This document shows positions 17,460 to 26,923 of a stretch of 64,000 nucleotides of DNA, piece by piece. Location of the stretch: assembly GCA_023400235.1 (NCBI GenBank), contig JAEXFI010000004.1, positions 1 to 64,000 on the forward strand. The letters are read 5' to 3'. Below the pieces are notes generated by a model. That model ran no database searches, had not been told where the DNA came from, and worked only from the letters and a program-made list of their open reading frames with translations. This stretch comes from Bacillota bacterium. Its GTDB lineage: Bacteria > Bacillota > Clostridia > Acetivibrionales > DSM-1351. How positions within the stretch are numbered: position 1 is the stretch's first letter; every line of letters begins with the position of its first letter. A program made the position numbers and the translations under genes.

Positions 17460-18095
17460 TCAGTCCCTTGAAACACAAACCAGAAGTATTCCTTCACCTA
17501 TGGTTACGGTTGCTGTCTCGTTCACAAACTCATTGCTGACTCCCCAGGAGGTCCCCAGCTCCATTGTGGCGTTATTAAGGGGATATTTGAGACCTTTCGT
17601 GGTAACACCCGTCACCGCCATGGATACCGGCACAAGCGACAGCTTGCAGCCCTCCATACCCGGGAGGGAAAAGGTCTTGTCAAACATGTAAATCAGATTG
17701 TGTTCATCGGCTATGCAAGCCTTCACCTTTTTATCCATAAGCCTTTTCATAAGAAAGATATTGGCCATGGAATGATCAAATCGGGTACCTACTGCACCTA
17801 TAAATATAACTTCATCTGCACCCAGCTCCAACGCCTTTTCAACTGCCAGCTCGGAATCGGTCATATCCTTTTCCGCCGGGAATTGGGCAACCTGAATTCC
17901 AAGCTCCTTAAAATATTCAATATCCTCCTTGTGAGCCGAATCAAAATCGCCCAGCAGAATATCTGGCGTTATCCCCAGCCTGCGCAGGTGAGCAGCGCCC
18001 CCATCAACAGCTATTACATAATCACAATTATCAAAAAAAGCTTTTATAATCCCATAGTCCCTTATGGAACCGTTGCATACAATAATCGCCTTCAT
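17460..18095 (-). CDS. thiN: Thiamine pyrophosphokinase
   Basis: About 211 aa. It transfers pyrophosphate from ATP to thiamine to give thiamine diphosphate, in the cytosol. Visible signatures are VIAVDGGAAHLRRLGI, DILLGDFDS (metal/ATP site), EKDMTDSELAVE and IGAVGTRFDH. The start is ATG at 18095 (MKAIIVCNGS), preceded by GGTGG; a possible ATG at 18128 has a GGAGGT site too close to it. It lies downstream of rpe at the end of the priA-to-thiN operon, a position conserved in clostridia. Length and motifs are normal. Confidence 0.92.
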   Translation of the reverse strand: MKAIIVCNGSIRDYGIIKAFFDNCDYVIAVDGGAAHLRRLGITPDILLGDFDSAHKEDIEYFKELGIQVAQFPAEKDMTDSELAVEKALELGADEVIFIGAVGTRFDHSMANIFLMKRLMDKKVKACIADEHNLIYMFDKTFSLPGMEGCKLSLVPVSMAVTGVTTKGLKYPLNNATMELGTSWGVSNEFVNETATVTIGEGILLVCVSRD

Positions 18096-18166
18096 TCCTC
18101 CACCGCCATCCACGCAGCTTCCGTACATGACCTCCGGGCGCTTCGTATTTATGAGTTAAATTAGGC

Positions 18167-19144
18167 CTATTCGCCCACCATGTGGGGCTCCCTTGCCTTT
18201 TTATCCTGCTTGCTTTCCACGCTGCCTTTTACGCTGCCTTTTACGCTGCCTTTTACGCTGTCTTTTACGCTGTCTTTTACGCTGTCTTGCCGTTTTGGTG
18301 TATTATTGAGCACCATCTGCTTTACAGCCTCAGGATCCATTTTCTTTAATTCCGCCATCAGATCGTCCTTATCAAAAAACACAACATCCTGTTCACTGGA
18401 AAAGTGCCGCACTGCTGCTGCCTCAGAAGCTGAAAAATAACCTTCAAAACTCCTGGGCTTTTCTACAGTAATTACACGGCGCCTTGTACCTTCCTCCGCA
18501 TTTTTTCTCAATAGGGCGATTGCCTCTCCCACATCCGGCTTTCCATAAATGGCTGAGCCTGCCACAAATACATTTGCTCCGGCTTGAGAAACCATACCGA
18601 TAGTATTGACGTCAATGCCGCCATCTACCTGGATATCAATGTCGCAGCCGGTTCTTTCAATCATCCACCTGAGCTCATTGATTTTCTGTGTGGAATACTC
18701 TATATACGACTGACCTCCAAACCCTGGATTAACGGTCATAATCAGAACCATGCTGAGCTCCTGCAGTATATATCCCAGTGCAGACAGTGAGGTGGCGGGA
18801 TTCAAAGCCACTCCGGCTTTTTTCCCGCAGCTCTTTATCAATTGAATGGTTCTGTCCAGATGCACACAGGCCTCTGCGTGCACGGTAATAATATCTGCGC
18901 CGGCAGTAGCAAATTTATCTATATACCTGTCAGGGTCGGTTATCATCAGATGCACGTCAAAAGGCTTTTTAGTAACCTTTCTCAATTGTTTTATGACATC
19001 GGGGCCCATGGTTATATTTGGGACATAGTGCCCGTCCATAACATCTATATGAATATAATCGGCTCCATTTTCATCAACTTTTCGTATTTCCTCCCCTAGA
19101 CGGGAAAAATCCGAGGCCAATATGGATGGCGCAATCTTAATCAC
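18167..19144 (-). CDS. rpe: Ribulose-phosphate 3-epimerase with repeat-rich C-terminal extension
   Basis: The first ~220 residues are a canonical TIM-barrel epimerase (IAPSILASDFSRLGEE, HIDVMDGHYVPN, HLMI, MTVNPGFGGQ, QVDGGI) interconverting ribulose-5-P and xylulose-5-P. The protein continues about 105 residues past the usual end. That part includes a charged linker and then six tandem (D/G)SVK units encoded by a 12-bp repeat, ending KKAREPHMVGE. The GTG start at 19144 overlaps the rsgA stop in GTGA, with AGGAGAG about 7 nt upstream, so translation is coupled. The extension is not needed for the barrel and has no recognisable function. Confidence 0.92.
   Translation of the reverse strand: MIKIAPSILASDFSRLGEEIRKVDENGADYIHIDVMDGHYVPNITMGPDVIKQLRKVTKKPFDVHLMITDPDRYIDKFATAGADIITVHAEACVHLDRTIQLIKSCGKKAGVALNPATSLSALGYILQELSMVLIMTVNPGFGGQSYIEYSTQKINELRWMIERTGCDIDIQVDGGIDVNTIGMVSQAGANVFVAGSAIYGKPDVGEAIALLRKNAEEGTRRRVITVEKPRSFEGYFSASEAAAVRHFSSEQDVVFFDKDDLMAELKKMDPEAVKQMVLNNTPKRQDSVKDSVKDSVKGSVKGSVKGSVESKQDKKAREPHMVGE
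18217..18288. repeat. 12-bp tandem repeat in the 3' part of rpe
   Basis: About six copies of ACGCTG(C/T)CTTTT with a 12-bp period, encoding repeated (D/G)SVK. Copies differ only at one C/T position, splitting into a block of C-type and a block of T-type, which indicates recent slippage. Units are multiples of three, so changes in number keep the frame. Confidence 0.9.
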
Positions 19145-20058
19145 TTTATCACTCTCCTGGATTCTGACTTTTTCGATTTATATTGCGGTATCTCTTTTAA
19201 GCTTTTGTACAACTGCGCATATCTCTGAAAACGGCTGTCATCAATTTCACCACGCTCAACGGCCTCACGTACGGGGCAGTCAGGCTCTGCAATATGGCTG
19301 CAGGAGCTGAACCTACAGGTATTAATATATTGCCTGAATTCCGGATAACATTTTTCCAGTTCGCCGTACTGCAAATCCGTCAATTCATAGGAACTGAAGC
19401 CCGGAGTATCAGCAACATAGCCTCCGTATTTCAGCTCCATCAATTCAGCATGTCTGGTGGTATGCTTTCCTCTTTCTATCTTATGGCTTACTTTTCCGGT
19501 CTCCATAACCCAGGCATCCATTATATGGTTTAGGATGGTGGATTTTCCAACACCTGACTGACCGGCAAAAACACTGGCATGGTCCTTCAGTTCCTCCTTC
19601 AGATGCCTGTAGCCCATGTTTTTAACCGAACTGATATCTATGCAATTATAGCCCGCCAGCGAATAAGCCTCTCGGATATGGCTGGCATTGCCATCGTCAA
19701 TATCTATTTTATTAATGCAGATAAGAACATTCAAACCCTTCATTTCTGCGGTAATAAGCAGCTTGTCCAGCAGCATGAAATCAGGACTTGGTGCCTTAAC
19801 CGCCACTACGATAACCATCTGGTCAATGTTTGCTATTGCAGGGCGCAGCAATTCCGACGTACGTTTTCGGATTTCATCAATATTTCCCAATTTCTCCTGT
19901 AGGTTCAGAACACTGAAAACAACCTTGTCCCCTGGAAGAGGAATAATTGAATCCTTTCTGAAAACTCCCCTGGGCTTGCACTCAAATACGTCTCCGTCTA
20001 TATCCTCTTTTACGTAGTAAAAACCACCAATTCCTTTTAAAATCACTCCTGTTGGCAA
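19141..20058 (-). CDS. rsgA: Ribosome small subunit-dependent GTPase A
   Basis: A 305-aa circularly permuted GTPase that assists late 30S subunit maturation. An N-terminal OB domain is followed by NKID (G4), then GQSGVGKSTILN (P-loop, ~residue 165), DTPGFSS (G3), and a C-terminal zinc site (CRFSSCSHIAEPDC). The start is TTG at 20058 with AGGAGG 7 nt upstream. The gene sits between prkC and rpe and overlaps rpe by 4 nt. All motifs are intact. Confidence 0.95.
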   Translation of the reverse strand: MPTGVILKGIGGFYYVKEDIDGDVFECKPRGVFRKDSIIPLPGDKVVFSVLNLQEKLGNIDEIRKRTSELLRPAIANIDQMVIVVAVKAPSPDFMLLDKLLITAEMKGLNVLICINKIDIDDGNASHIREAYSLAGYNCIDISSVKNMGYRHLKEELKDHASVFAGQSGVGKSTILNHIMDAWVMETGKVSHKIERGKHTTRHAELMELKYGGYVADTPGFSSYELTDLQYGELEKCYPEFRQYINTCRFSSCSHIAEPDCPVREAVERGEIDDSRFQRYAQLYKSLKEIPQYKSKKSESRRVIK

Positions 20059-20084
20059 TAAGTTACCTCCTGTTTGCCCGTGTC

Positions 20085-21902
20085 CTAATTTCCTTCATTG
20101 CCTGTATTTTTATTCTGGTTATCTACCGGTAACGAGGGTTGGGAAGTGTCAGACGGCCCCTGGGTTTCTGGATCCTTTCCCCCAGAAGTATCAGAAGGCT
20201 GGGACTGCTGCGCAGTATCTGTGGAGGGAGACTGCTGCTCAACTGTCAGCCATATGGTGACGGTTTCTCCTTCTTCCACCTCTGTATATGCCGCAGGCAA
20301 TTGCTTGTTGACAATACCTTTTGCCCCAGCCGGAATTATTGTTCCAAGCTGCAGCTTGTTATCCGCCAAAGCCTTTTGCGCCTCTTCCTCGTTTTTGCCA
20401 ACCAGGTTGGGCACCTTGATACGCTTTGTTTCTTTTCCCTTGCTCACATATATTATTACTTCTGTTCCTTCATCAACCTCTTCTCCTGCGGCAGGCTCGG
20501 TCCTGATTACATAATCCGCCTCAATATCGTCATTGAATTCTTTTTCAATCCTGGATTTCAGATTGCTTGACTCCATTTCCTTCTGGGCTTCCCTGTATTC
20601 CCTGTCCTTAACCTCCGGCACCTTTGACATTTTTCGTCCGCTGCTTACTGTCAATTCCAGACTTGTATAATTTCCGCTCTTGTAATCTGTTCCGGGAGGA
20701 ATGCTCTGGTCGATTATCATACCCTTTGCAATTGTTTGGCTTTCCTGCCAGGTAGGAGTAATCTTAAAACCTTTACCCTCCAACTCAGCCTTTACCGCTT
20801 CATATTCTCTACCCACATAATTGTCCAATTTGTATGGCTCTGTGTTGTCACCCTTTGTCAACAGGCTGATGGCCATAATAACCACGAATGTTATTACAAC
20901 CACACTTGTAATACCTGCCAGCCAGTAAGTAAGATTGGTTTTCTTTTTTTCCTTTTTAAGATCGTTCTTTTTATTGTTGTATTCATTGCTTCTGGCCTCA
21001 TTGGAATTCCTTGCGGAATTGACAGGCTTCATGCGTATGGTGGACTGTCCGTTGATATTGTCCCTGCCCACAAAGCCTCCCTGAGGCTGTACCAGCACCC
21101 GGTTCAAGTCATTTATCATTGAGGTGGCAGACTGATACCTTACATTCTGCTCCTTCTGTATTGCCTTCATTATTATTTCATTTACGCCATAGGGCAGGCT
21201 GGGAACAAGCTTATGCGGTTCCACAGGTATTTCCTGGATGTGCTTTAACGCAACAGAAACAGGAGTATCCCCGTCAAAAGGCACCTTGCCGGTAACCATT
21301 TCATATAAGGCTATTCCAAGGGAATACAAATCTGATTTTTCGTCTATAAAACCGCCTCTGGCCTGTTCTGGAGAAAAATAGTGTACAGAACCAATAGTAC
21401 TGCCTACCATTGTAATGGTTGACGAGGTCACAGCCCTTGCAATTCCAAAATCCGTCACCTTGGCTATACCCTCTTTTGTCAGCAGTATATTATGAGGCTT
21501 TATGTCCCTATGTACAATGTTGTTCTTGTGGGCGTGCTCGATTGCAGAACATATCTGAATTGTTATTTTTACGGCATCCTGCCAGTTTATGGCTCCGTGC
21601 TTGTTGATAAACTCCTTTAAAGTCATACCGTCAACATATTCCATGACAATATAATGTATGTCCTCCTGGTGGCCTACATCATAGATGGAAACAACATTGG
21701 GATGTGACAGGCTTGCAACTGCCTGCGCCTCTACCTTAAAACGTTTCACAAATTCTTCGTCATTGGTAAACTCGGAACGTAATACTTTTATTGCGACAAA
21801 TCTGTTCAGAAGGGTGCATTTAGCCTTGTAAACCACAGCCATTCCGCCGCCCCCGATTTTTTCAAGCAAAAGGTATCTGTTTCCTAATATTTGACCTTCC
21901 AT
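20085..21902 (-). CDS. prkC: PASTA-domain Ser/Thr protein kinase (PrkC/Stk1)
   Basis: A 605-aa membrane kinase. The Hanks-type domain (residues ~10-270) has GGGGMAVVYKA, VAIKVL, HRDIKPHNILL, DFGIA and SPEQARGG. A juxtamembrane linker precedes one transmembrane helix (~333-355). Three extracellular PASTA repeats (~360-560), which bind peptidoglycan fragments, come before a Ser/Pro/Thr-rich tail. It senses cell-wall state and controls growth, spore germination and metabolism in Firmicutes (family knowledge). AGAGGTG precedes the ATG. Its partner phosphatase gene lies 14 nt upstream in the same operon. Confidence 0.95.
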   Translation of the reverse strand: MEGQILGNRYLLLEKIGGGGMAVVYKAKCTLLNRFVAIKVLRSEFTNDEEFVKRFKVEAQAVASLSHPNVVSIYDVGHQEDIHYIVMEYVDGMTLKEFINKHGAINWQDAVKITIQICSAIEHAHKNNIVHRDIKPHNILLTKEGIAKVTDFGIARAVTSSTITMVGSTIGSVHYFSPEQARGGFIDEKSDLYSLGIALYEMVTGKVPFDGDTPVSVALKHIQEIPVEPHKLVPSLPYGVNEIIMKAIQKEQNVRYQSATSMINDLNRVLVQPQGGFVGRDNINGQSTIRMKPVNSARNSNEARSNEYNNKKNDLKKEKKKTNLTYWLAGITSVVVITFVVIMAISLLTKGDNTEPYKLDNYVGREYEAVKAELEGKGFKITPTWQESQTIAKGMIIDQSIPPGTDYKSGNYTSLELTVSSGRKMSKVPEVKDREYREAQKEMESSNLKSRIEKEFNDDIEADYVIRTEPAAGEEVDEGTEVIIYVSKGKETKRIKVPNLVGKNEEEAQKALADNKLQLGTIIPAGAKGIVNKQLPAAYTEVEEGETVTIWLTVEQQSPSTDTAQQSQPSDTSGGKDPETQGPSDTSQPSLPVDNQNKNTGNEGN

Positions 21903-21915
21903 ATTTCACCTCTGT

Positions 21916-22641
21916 TTATATTTTCCCAACTATCACGGTTATATTATCTTCCCCACCATTATTATTAGCATTTTGAACCAAAGTATCACATGCATTCTGG
22001 GGTTCTTCGTTTTTGTTGATTATTTCAAATATTTCATCCTCTGAAAGCATGTTTGTCAAACCATCCGTACAAAGAAGCACCACATATTCCTCCTTGACCT
22101 CCAGTTCATATGTATCTACCTGCAACTCAGGTTCACAGCCCACAGCCCGGGTTATAAGATTTTTTTTGGGATGATTTATTGCCTCATCCTTTGTAATGGA
22201 ACCGTTTTTTACAAGTTCTTCAATAAAGGAATGATCCCAGGTAATCTTCTCAATTGAGTCCGCTTTTATTATATACACCCTGCTGTCACCAACATGGCCT
22301 ATATATAGTTTTCTGTTTTTAAGTACGGTTATTATCAGTGTTGTACCCATCCCCTGGGTGGCTTCATCCAATATGGAAAAATTATATATCTCGTCATTAA
22401 CTCTTGTAATTATATCACTAAGCATTTCGGAAATATTTTCCTGCTGCCAATCAGCTTTAAGCAGTAAATTGCACACAGAATCTACAGCCATTTTGCTTGC
22501 AACTTCTCCGCATTTGTGGCCGCCCATTCCATCAGCTATAACAAAGCAGGTTGGTATGCCGGGATATCCAACCAATACGTTACAGTTGTCCTCGTTCAGT
22601 TGTCTTTTTAGTCCTCTATCTGTTCTAATACCGTACCTCAA
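21916..22641 (-). CDS. stp: PP2C-type Ser/Thr phosphatase (Stp/PrpC)
   Basis: About 241 aa. It dephosphorylates targets of the neighbouring PASTA kinase. PPM-family motifs are present: RTDRGLKRQLNEDN, VIADGMGGHKCGE, GTTLII, HVGDSRVYI, DHSF, CTDGLTNML and GEDNITVI, with the acidic metal ligands intact. I place the start at TTG 22641 (MRYGIRTDRG...), because AGGAG lies 8 nt upstream; the longer GTG form lacks a site. The stp-prkC order is the usual one in Firmicutes. Confidence 0.93.
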   Translation of the reverse strand: MRYGIRTDRGLKRQLNEDNCNVLVGYPGIPTCFVIADGMGGHKCGEVASKMAVDSVCNLLLKADWQQENISEMLSDIITRVNDEIYNFSILDEATQGMGTTLIITVLKNRKLYIGHVGDSRVYIIKADSIEKITWDHSFIEELVKNGSITKDEAINHPKKNLITRAVGCEPELQVDTYELEVKEEYVVLLCTDGLTNMLSEDEIFEIINKNEEPQNACDTLVQNANNNGGEDNITVIVGKI

Positions 22642-22680
22642 AACAATCACTCCTGAAACAAACACCTAAATACCAAAAGC

Positions 22681-23715
22681 TCAATTTGCATTACTGTCAA
22701 TTCTGTTTTTTCTAAGTTGACCGCACGCAGCATTTATATCGCTGCCCAGCTCTCTTCTAACAGTAGTTTCAATTCCTCTTGATTCCATAATGTTTTTAAA
22801 TTTGTCTATCTGAATTCGCGAGCTTTTTTTATATCCGTTGCCCTGAACAGTATTAACGGGAATGAGATTAACATGGCAAAGCATCCCTTTTAATAAACCT
22901 GCCAGTTCTCTGGCGTCCTGCTCCGAATCGTTTTCTCCTGAAATCATTGCATATTCAAAGGTTATCCTTCTTTTAGTGCTCTCAGTATATATCTTACATG
23001 CTGAGATTAATTTGTCAATAGAATAGGCCTTGTTGACAGGCATCATGGCAGAGCGCTTATGGTCTTTTGCGCTGTGCAGCGACACCGACAGGGTGACTGG
23101 AATATTCTCCTCTGCCAGCTTGAGGATTCCTGGAACAATTCCGCAGGTGGAAAGTGAAATATTTCTCATGCCTATCATCAGACCATCTGGATGATTTATT
23201 ATCCTCAGGAAATTTACTACATTGTCAAAATTGTCCAGAGGCTCTCCAATACCCATTAAAACTATATGCCCCACTCTATTTCCCGAATCCTCCTGCATTG
23301 TCATAACCTGATCCAGCATTTCTCCCGCGGTCAGATTTCTGGAAAAACTGGCTCCCGTGGAAGCACAAAAGGTGCAGCCCATCCTGCAGCCCGCCTGTGA
23401 AGATATGCATGCGGTATAGCCATGCTTGTATTCCATAAGCACACTTTCAATTATATTCCCGTCATCAAGTTCAAACAAATATTTTGCCGTTGAATCTATT
23501 CTGGACTGAAGCTTGTTGACCAGCTTCAGCCTGCTGATTTTGCAAACCTTGCTCAATTCCTGTCTTAGCTGCTTTGAAAGGTTTGACATTTCATCTATAT
23601 TTTTTATACCACTGTTTACCCACTTGAAAATCTGCTTTGCCCTGAACTTCTGTTCACCCATTTGCAGGAGCAGTTGTTCCAGTTCCTCCAGATTCATATC
23701 CATTAAATTTTTCAT
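22681..23715 (-). CDS. rlmN: Dual-specificity 23S rRNA/tRNA (adenine-C2) methyltransferase
   Basis: A 344-aa radical-SAM enzyme that methylates A2503 of 23S rRNA and A37 of some tRNAs. The CRMGCTFC cluster motif is at about residue 108, preceded by CISSQAG. GEPLDNFDNV, LSVSLHSA and the C-terminal catalytic Cys region (NAACGQLR) are present. Length is normal. Start is ATG at 23715, with a weak GAG-type ribosome site. Confidence 0.95.
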   Translation of the reverse strand: MKNLMDMNLEELEQLLLQMGEQKFRAKQIFKWVNSGIKNIDEMSNLSKQLRQELSKVCKISRLKLVNKLQSRIDSTAKYLFELDDGNIIESVLMEYKHGYTACISSQAGCRMGCTFCASTGASFSRNLTAGEMLDQVMTMQEDSGNRVGHIVLMGIGEPLDNFDNVVNFLRIINHPDGLMIGMRNISLSTCGIVPGILKLAEENIPVTLSVSLHSAKDHKRSAMMPVNKAYSIDKLISACKIYTESTKRRITFEYAMISGENDSEQDARELAGLLKGMLCHVNLIPVNTVQGNGYKKSSRIQIDKFKNIMESRGIETTVRRELGSDINAACGQLRKNRIDSNAN

Positions 23716-23849
23716 ATGCTTTTCTCAGCTTCTCCATATCCTGCAAATAAATACCGGCGTCCCGCGTGTTTTCCGGCAGATTATTTTTGATTATATACCA
23801 ATTTTATTTTATATCAAAAATAAATAAAAAATTATTGCTTTTTCTTTAC

Positions 23850-24039
23850 AATTACTTTACCCTCACCATGTTTACTAAAGTAAAATGGTATTAGTTGAAT
23901 TCCTTGAACTACCATATCATATCTTCCTTCATTCAATTACCTTACCCTAACCATGTTTACTAAAGTAAAATGGTATTAGTTGAATTCCTTGAACTACCAT
24001 ATCATATCTTCCTTCATTCAATTACTTTACCCTCACCAT
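23850..24039. repeat. 85-bp tandem duplication at the 3' end of rsmB
   Basis: Two nearly identical 85-bp units (23850-23934 and 23935-24019) are followed by a third partial copy of about 20 bp (from 24020) that is the actual rsmB stop region. The duplicated segment copies the last few codons of rsmB (MVRVK-stop) and the sequence beyond. Copies differ at only two or three positions. It lies in the 306-bp spacer before rlmN, which otherwise holds nothing recognisable. Confidence 0.9.
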
Positions 24040-25371
24040 TTTACTTATGAAAAAGCCGTCTGTCTGATGAGTGTTGGGGTATAACTGAATATACCCCTCC
24101 TGTGCTGTTGCTGTCTTAAGCTTATCAGGGAGCAATTGCTCAAAGCCCAACAGTTTGTAATCCTTGTTTTGACACAGGAAGGCTTTGACATTTTCCAGGT
24201 TTTCCTCGGGCTGTATGGTACAAGTACTGTATACAAGGCAGCCCCCAGGCTTTACATAGCCTGCTGCATTTTCCAGCACCTTTTTCTGGAGCGCCACTAT
24301 CTCCTTCTGTTGTGACAGGTTTCCGGAATACTTTATATCGGGTTTCTTTCTTATAATTCCAAGTCCTGTGCAGGGCGCATCCACCAGAACCCTGTCAGCC
24401 TTTCCTTTAAGGCTTTCATCAAAGACGGCGGCATCAAATAATTGAGTTTTTACAATCCCTATTCCCAGCCTGGAGGCTGTACCTTCCACAAGCCTCAGCT
24501 TGTGCTCATGTATGTCCCGTGCCAGCACGGTGCCTTTATTATTCATAAGCTGGGCGAGATGTGTGGCCTTGCCGCCCGGAGCACTGCACACATCCAAAGC
24601 CAGTTGGCCCTCTTCCGGCTCCAGCACCACAGACGCCAGCATTGAGCTTTCATCCTGTACAGTAAAATATCCCTTTTGGAAGGCTTCCAGCCTGGATATT
24701 GAGGACGGGTTTTCCAATACCGCTGCCTCCTTCAGGTATTTTCCCGCTCTGGCCCTGCAGCCCTCCTGACTAAGAGCCTCCAGCAATTTCTCAGATGTTG
24801 TTTTAAGGGTATTGACCCTTACGCTAAAGTCAGGAACGGCATTATTGCTTTTCAGCAGTTCCTCGGTAAACTCCCCGCCAAACAGCCTAAGCCAGCCGTC
24901 CACCAGTTCCCTTGGATGAGAGTAAACAATGCTTAAATATCCGGCAATATCCTTCCTTTCGGGATAGGGTATGCTGTCCCTGCTTCTTGTGATATTTCTC
25001 AGCACCGCGTTTACAAAACGACTGGAAGCCTGGTGTCCATATCTCTTGGCCAGGTCAACACTCGTATTGCAGGCAGCAGACGGAGGTATCCTGTCAGTGT
25101 GCAGCAGTTGGTATATTCCCAGCCTCAGTATGTTTCTTATCCAGGGCGACATCTTTTTTGCCTTTACACTGGAAAAACGATCTAGTACATAATCAATTTC
25201 CATAAGCCATTTAACAGTGCCATAGGCCAGCTCAGTGGCAAAGGCCCGGTCAATTTCTCTCAGTTCTCCGGCTTCCAGGTGTTTATTCACTGAAATATTT
25301 GAATACGCCTTGTTTTCATTTATATCATATAATATTTTCAAGGCTGTTTCTCTAGCCTGATCTATAGCCAT
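24022..25371 (-). CDS. rsmB: 16S rRNA (cytosine-967-C5)-methyltransferase
   Basis: A 449-aa enzyme. The N-terminal NusB-like helical domain (residues ~5-135) is followed by a Rossmann methyltransferase domain with CSAPGGKATHLAQ (SAM site), DAPCTGLG and STCTIQPEEN (catalytic Cys pair). It methylates C967 of 16S rRNA. The ATG at 25371 has GGAGAA upstream. The 3' end is involved in an 85-bp tandem duplication, but the reading frame is intact. Confidence 0.95.
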   Translation of the reverse strand: MAIDQARETALKILYDINENKAYSNISVNKHLEAGELREIDRAFATELAYGTVKWLMEIDYVLDRFSSVKAKKMSPWIRNILRLGIYQLLHTDRIPPSAACNTSVDLAKRYGHQASSRFVNAVLRNITRSRDSIPYPERKDIAGYLSIVYSHPRELVDGWLRLFGGEFTEELLKSNNAVPDFSVRVNTLKTTSEKLLEALSQEGCRARAGKYLKEAAVLENPSSISRLEAFQKGYFTVQDESSMLASVVLEPEEGQLALDVCSAPGGKATHLAQLMNNKGTVLARDIHEHKLRLVEGTASRLGIGIVKTQLFDAAVFDESLKGKADRVLVDAPCTGLGIIRKKPDIKYSGNLSQQKEIVALQKKVLENAAGYVKPGGCLVYSTCTIQPEENLENVKAFLCQNKDYKLLGFEQLLPDKLKTATAQEGYIQLYPNTHQTDGFFISKMVRVK

Positions 25372-25391
25372 ATATTCTCCAATACCCGTTA

Positions 25392-26090
25392 TTAGTCTCT
25401 GTTCCTGCGGTTTCCTGCCAGCAGCAGCAACCTCAAAAAGTTTGCAATTGCAACCAGTGCCGAGGCCACATAAGTTAACGCTGCCGCGTTCAGAACCTTT
25501 TTAGCAGCCGTCAGCTCTTCATTTATTAATATGTTATGCCTGTCCAGGTCTTGAATAGCTCTCTTGCTGGCATTGAACTCCACCGGCAGCGTTATCAGAT
25601 AGAAAAGTATTGCTGCGGCAAAAAGCAGCAAGCCGATGTTAATCAGAACAGGCCAGCTCATTACCAGACCCAGGATTGCCAGGGTTGGACCTGCCTGGGA
25701 GCCAAGGTTTGCCACCGGCACCAGATAACTTCTCAGAGCCAGCGGCCCGTAGCCGGCACTGTGCTGTATGGCATGTCCGGTTTCATGTGCAGCCACACCC
25801 ACAGCTGCAACTGATATGCTGGAATAGGTGGAATCCGACAAACGAAGCTCCCTGCTTCTCGGGTCATAGTGATCTGTTAGCTGTCCGCCCACACGAGTAA
25901 CCTTTACATCACTTATGCCGTTTGCCTGAAGCAGGTATCTTGCCACATCTGCTCCTGTCATGTTCTTAGAGTTTCCTGTATTCCTGTACCGGTTAAAGGT
26001 TCCTCTGACGCGGAAGGAAGCTATCATTGAAATAATTACTGCAGGTACTACCAAAGTCAGATAATACTGATCCATATAAAAAAATCCCAT
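25392..26090 (-). CDS. Membrane zinc metallopeptidase (YugP family)
   Basis: A 232-aa integral membrane protein with an N-terminal membrane segment, a cytoplasmic/extracytoplasmic HETGHAIQH zinc motif at about residue 100, and three to four further hydrophobic segments (~125-165, 200-222). The family (DUF2268/YugP, Peptidase_Mnp) is widely conserved beside rsmB/fmt in clostridia; its substrate is unknown. ATG at 26090 is preceded by GGAGAGGAG. Confidence 0.88.
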   Translation of the reverse strand: MGFFYMDQYYLTLVVPAVIISMIASFRVRGTFNRYRNTGNSKNMTGADVARYLLQANGISDVKVTRVGGQLTDHYDPRSRELRLSDSTYSSISVAAVGVAAHETGHAIQHSAGYGPLALRSYLVPVANLGSQAGPTLAILGLVMSWPVLINIGLLLFAAAILFYLITLPVEFNASKRAIQDLDRHNILINEELTAAKKVLNAAALTYVASALVAIANFLRLLLLAGNRRNRD

Positions 26091-26167
26091 TAATTTACTC
26101 CTCTCCCTTCAATATTTATCATTTCATGACCACCCCTGCCGGTAAAGTCGGCTGTATAGGCCTCAGC

Positions 26168-26923
26168 CTAATAGGTCAATTGCTCCACCCTTTTCCTTAT
26201 GTCCGACAATTCCACATCGGTATTGAAGCATGGGCCGCAGGGCTGCCTGTTTACCACCCCTATTACCGGAATCCCCCTCACATCCAGTATTCCGCTCATC
26301 AGGTCTCTTTCACAGGCTACAGAAATAATAAGCCTTGGCTTGTTTTCCTTGATTACCTTCCTGGCAACAGTTCCGCCTGTGGCTATATAAACACTGATGT
26401 TTTTTTGCGCAGTATATTCCAGCAGTTCTCCTATTTTGCATTTGCCGCACCTTTTGCAAACCCCGGGATTGCTGGTGACCTTGAGACCGCACTGGCTGTT
26501 TTGTAAGCAGTGCGGCAAAAGGAGCATGACCTCCGAGGAATTGTACTTTTTATTTTCACATTCCACAACTATATTGTTAAGCTCTATATATAAGAGCCGG
26601 ATACTCTTTCTAAGCCTTTTGTCCGCCTTTGAAAATACCAGGGCCAAGGGAAGCATCACCTGCATTCCTGCCCTGGTTAAGAGCAGCCGCAAGCCTTCTG
26701 ACTTCCTGTTGACAAAGGTCAAAACAATTGCAAGGCTCATTGCCAGCAGCAAAAGACAGCTCAATCCCAGCAGCGCAATAAGGCAAACCAGTATTATATT
26801 GTACGCTGTCAGTGTAGCATATGCATACGCCACACTAATGCCTGCAAGCAGAGCAGCAAATGCCCCCAGTATTATTATTGATGTCCTTACAAAAATTTTT
26901 ATGTTACCTTCCAAGCGTTTCAC
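26168..26923 (-). CDS. DUF116 domain membrane protein
   Basis: A 251-aa protein with two N-terminal transmembrane helices (~10-32, 38-65) and a C-terminal Cys-rich DUF116 domain: PHCLQNSQC, CKRCGKCKIGEL, IATGGT, VACERD and QPCGPCF. Conserved cysteines suggest metal or Fe-S binding; the biochemical role is unknown. The gene overlaps the end of fmt by about 20 nt if the GTG at 26923 is used. No good ribosome site precedes that GTG, so the start is uncertain and may depend on coupling. Confidence 0.85.
   Translation of the reverse strand: MKRLEGNIKIFVRTSIIILGAFAALLAGISVAYAYATLTAYNIILVCLIALLGLSCLLLLAMSLAIVLTFVNRKSEGLRLLLTRAGMQVMLPLALVFSKADKRLRKSIRLLYIELNNIVVECENKKYNSSEVMLLLPHCLQNSQCGLKVTSNPGVCKRCGKCKIGELLEYTAQKNISVYIATGGTVARKVIKENKPRLIISVACERDLMSGILDVRGIPVIGVVNRQPCGPCFNTDVELSDIRKRVEQLTY

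Noticed and set aside
23850..24020. 85-bp tandem repeat considered as a regulatory leader or CRISPR
   Set aside because: It copies the end of the adjacent coding sequence, which points to simple duplication.
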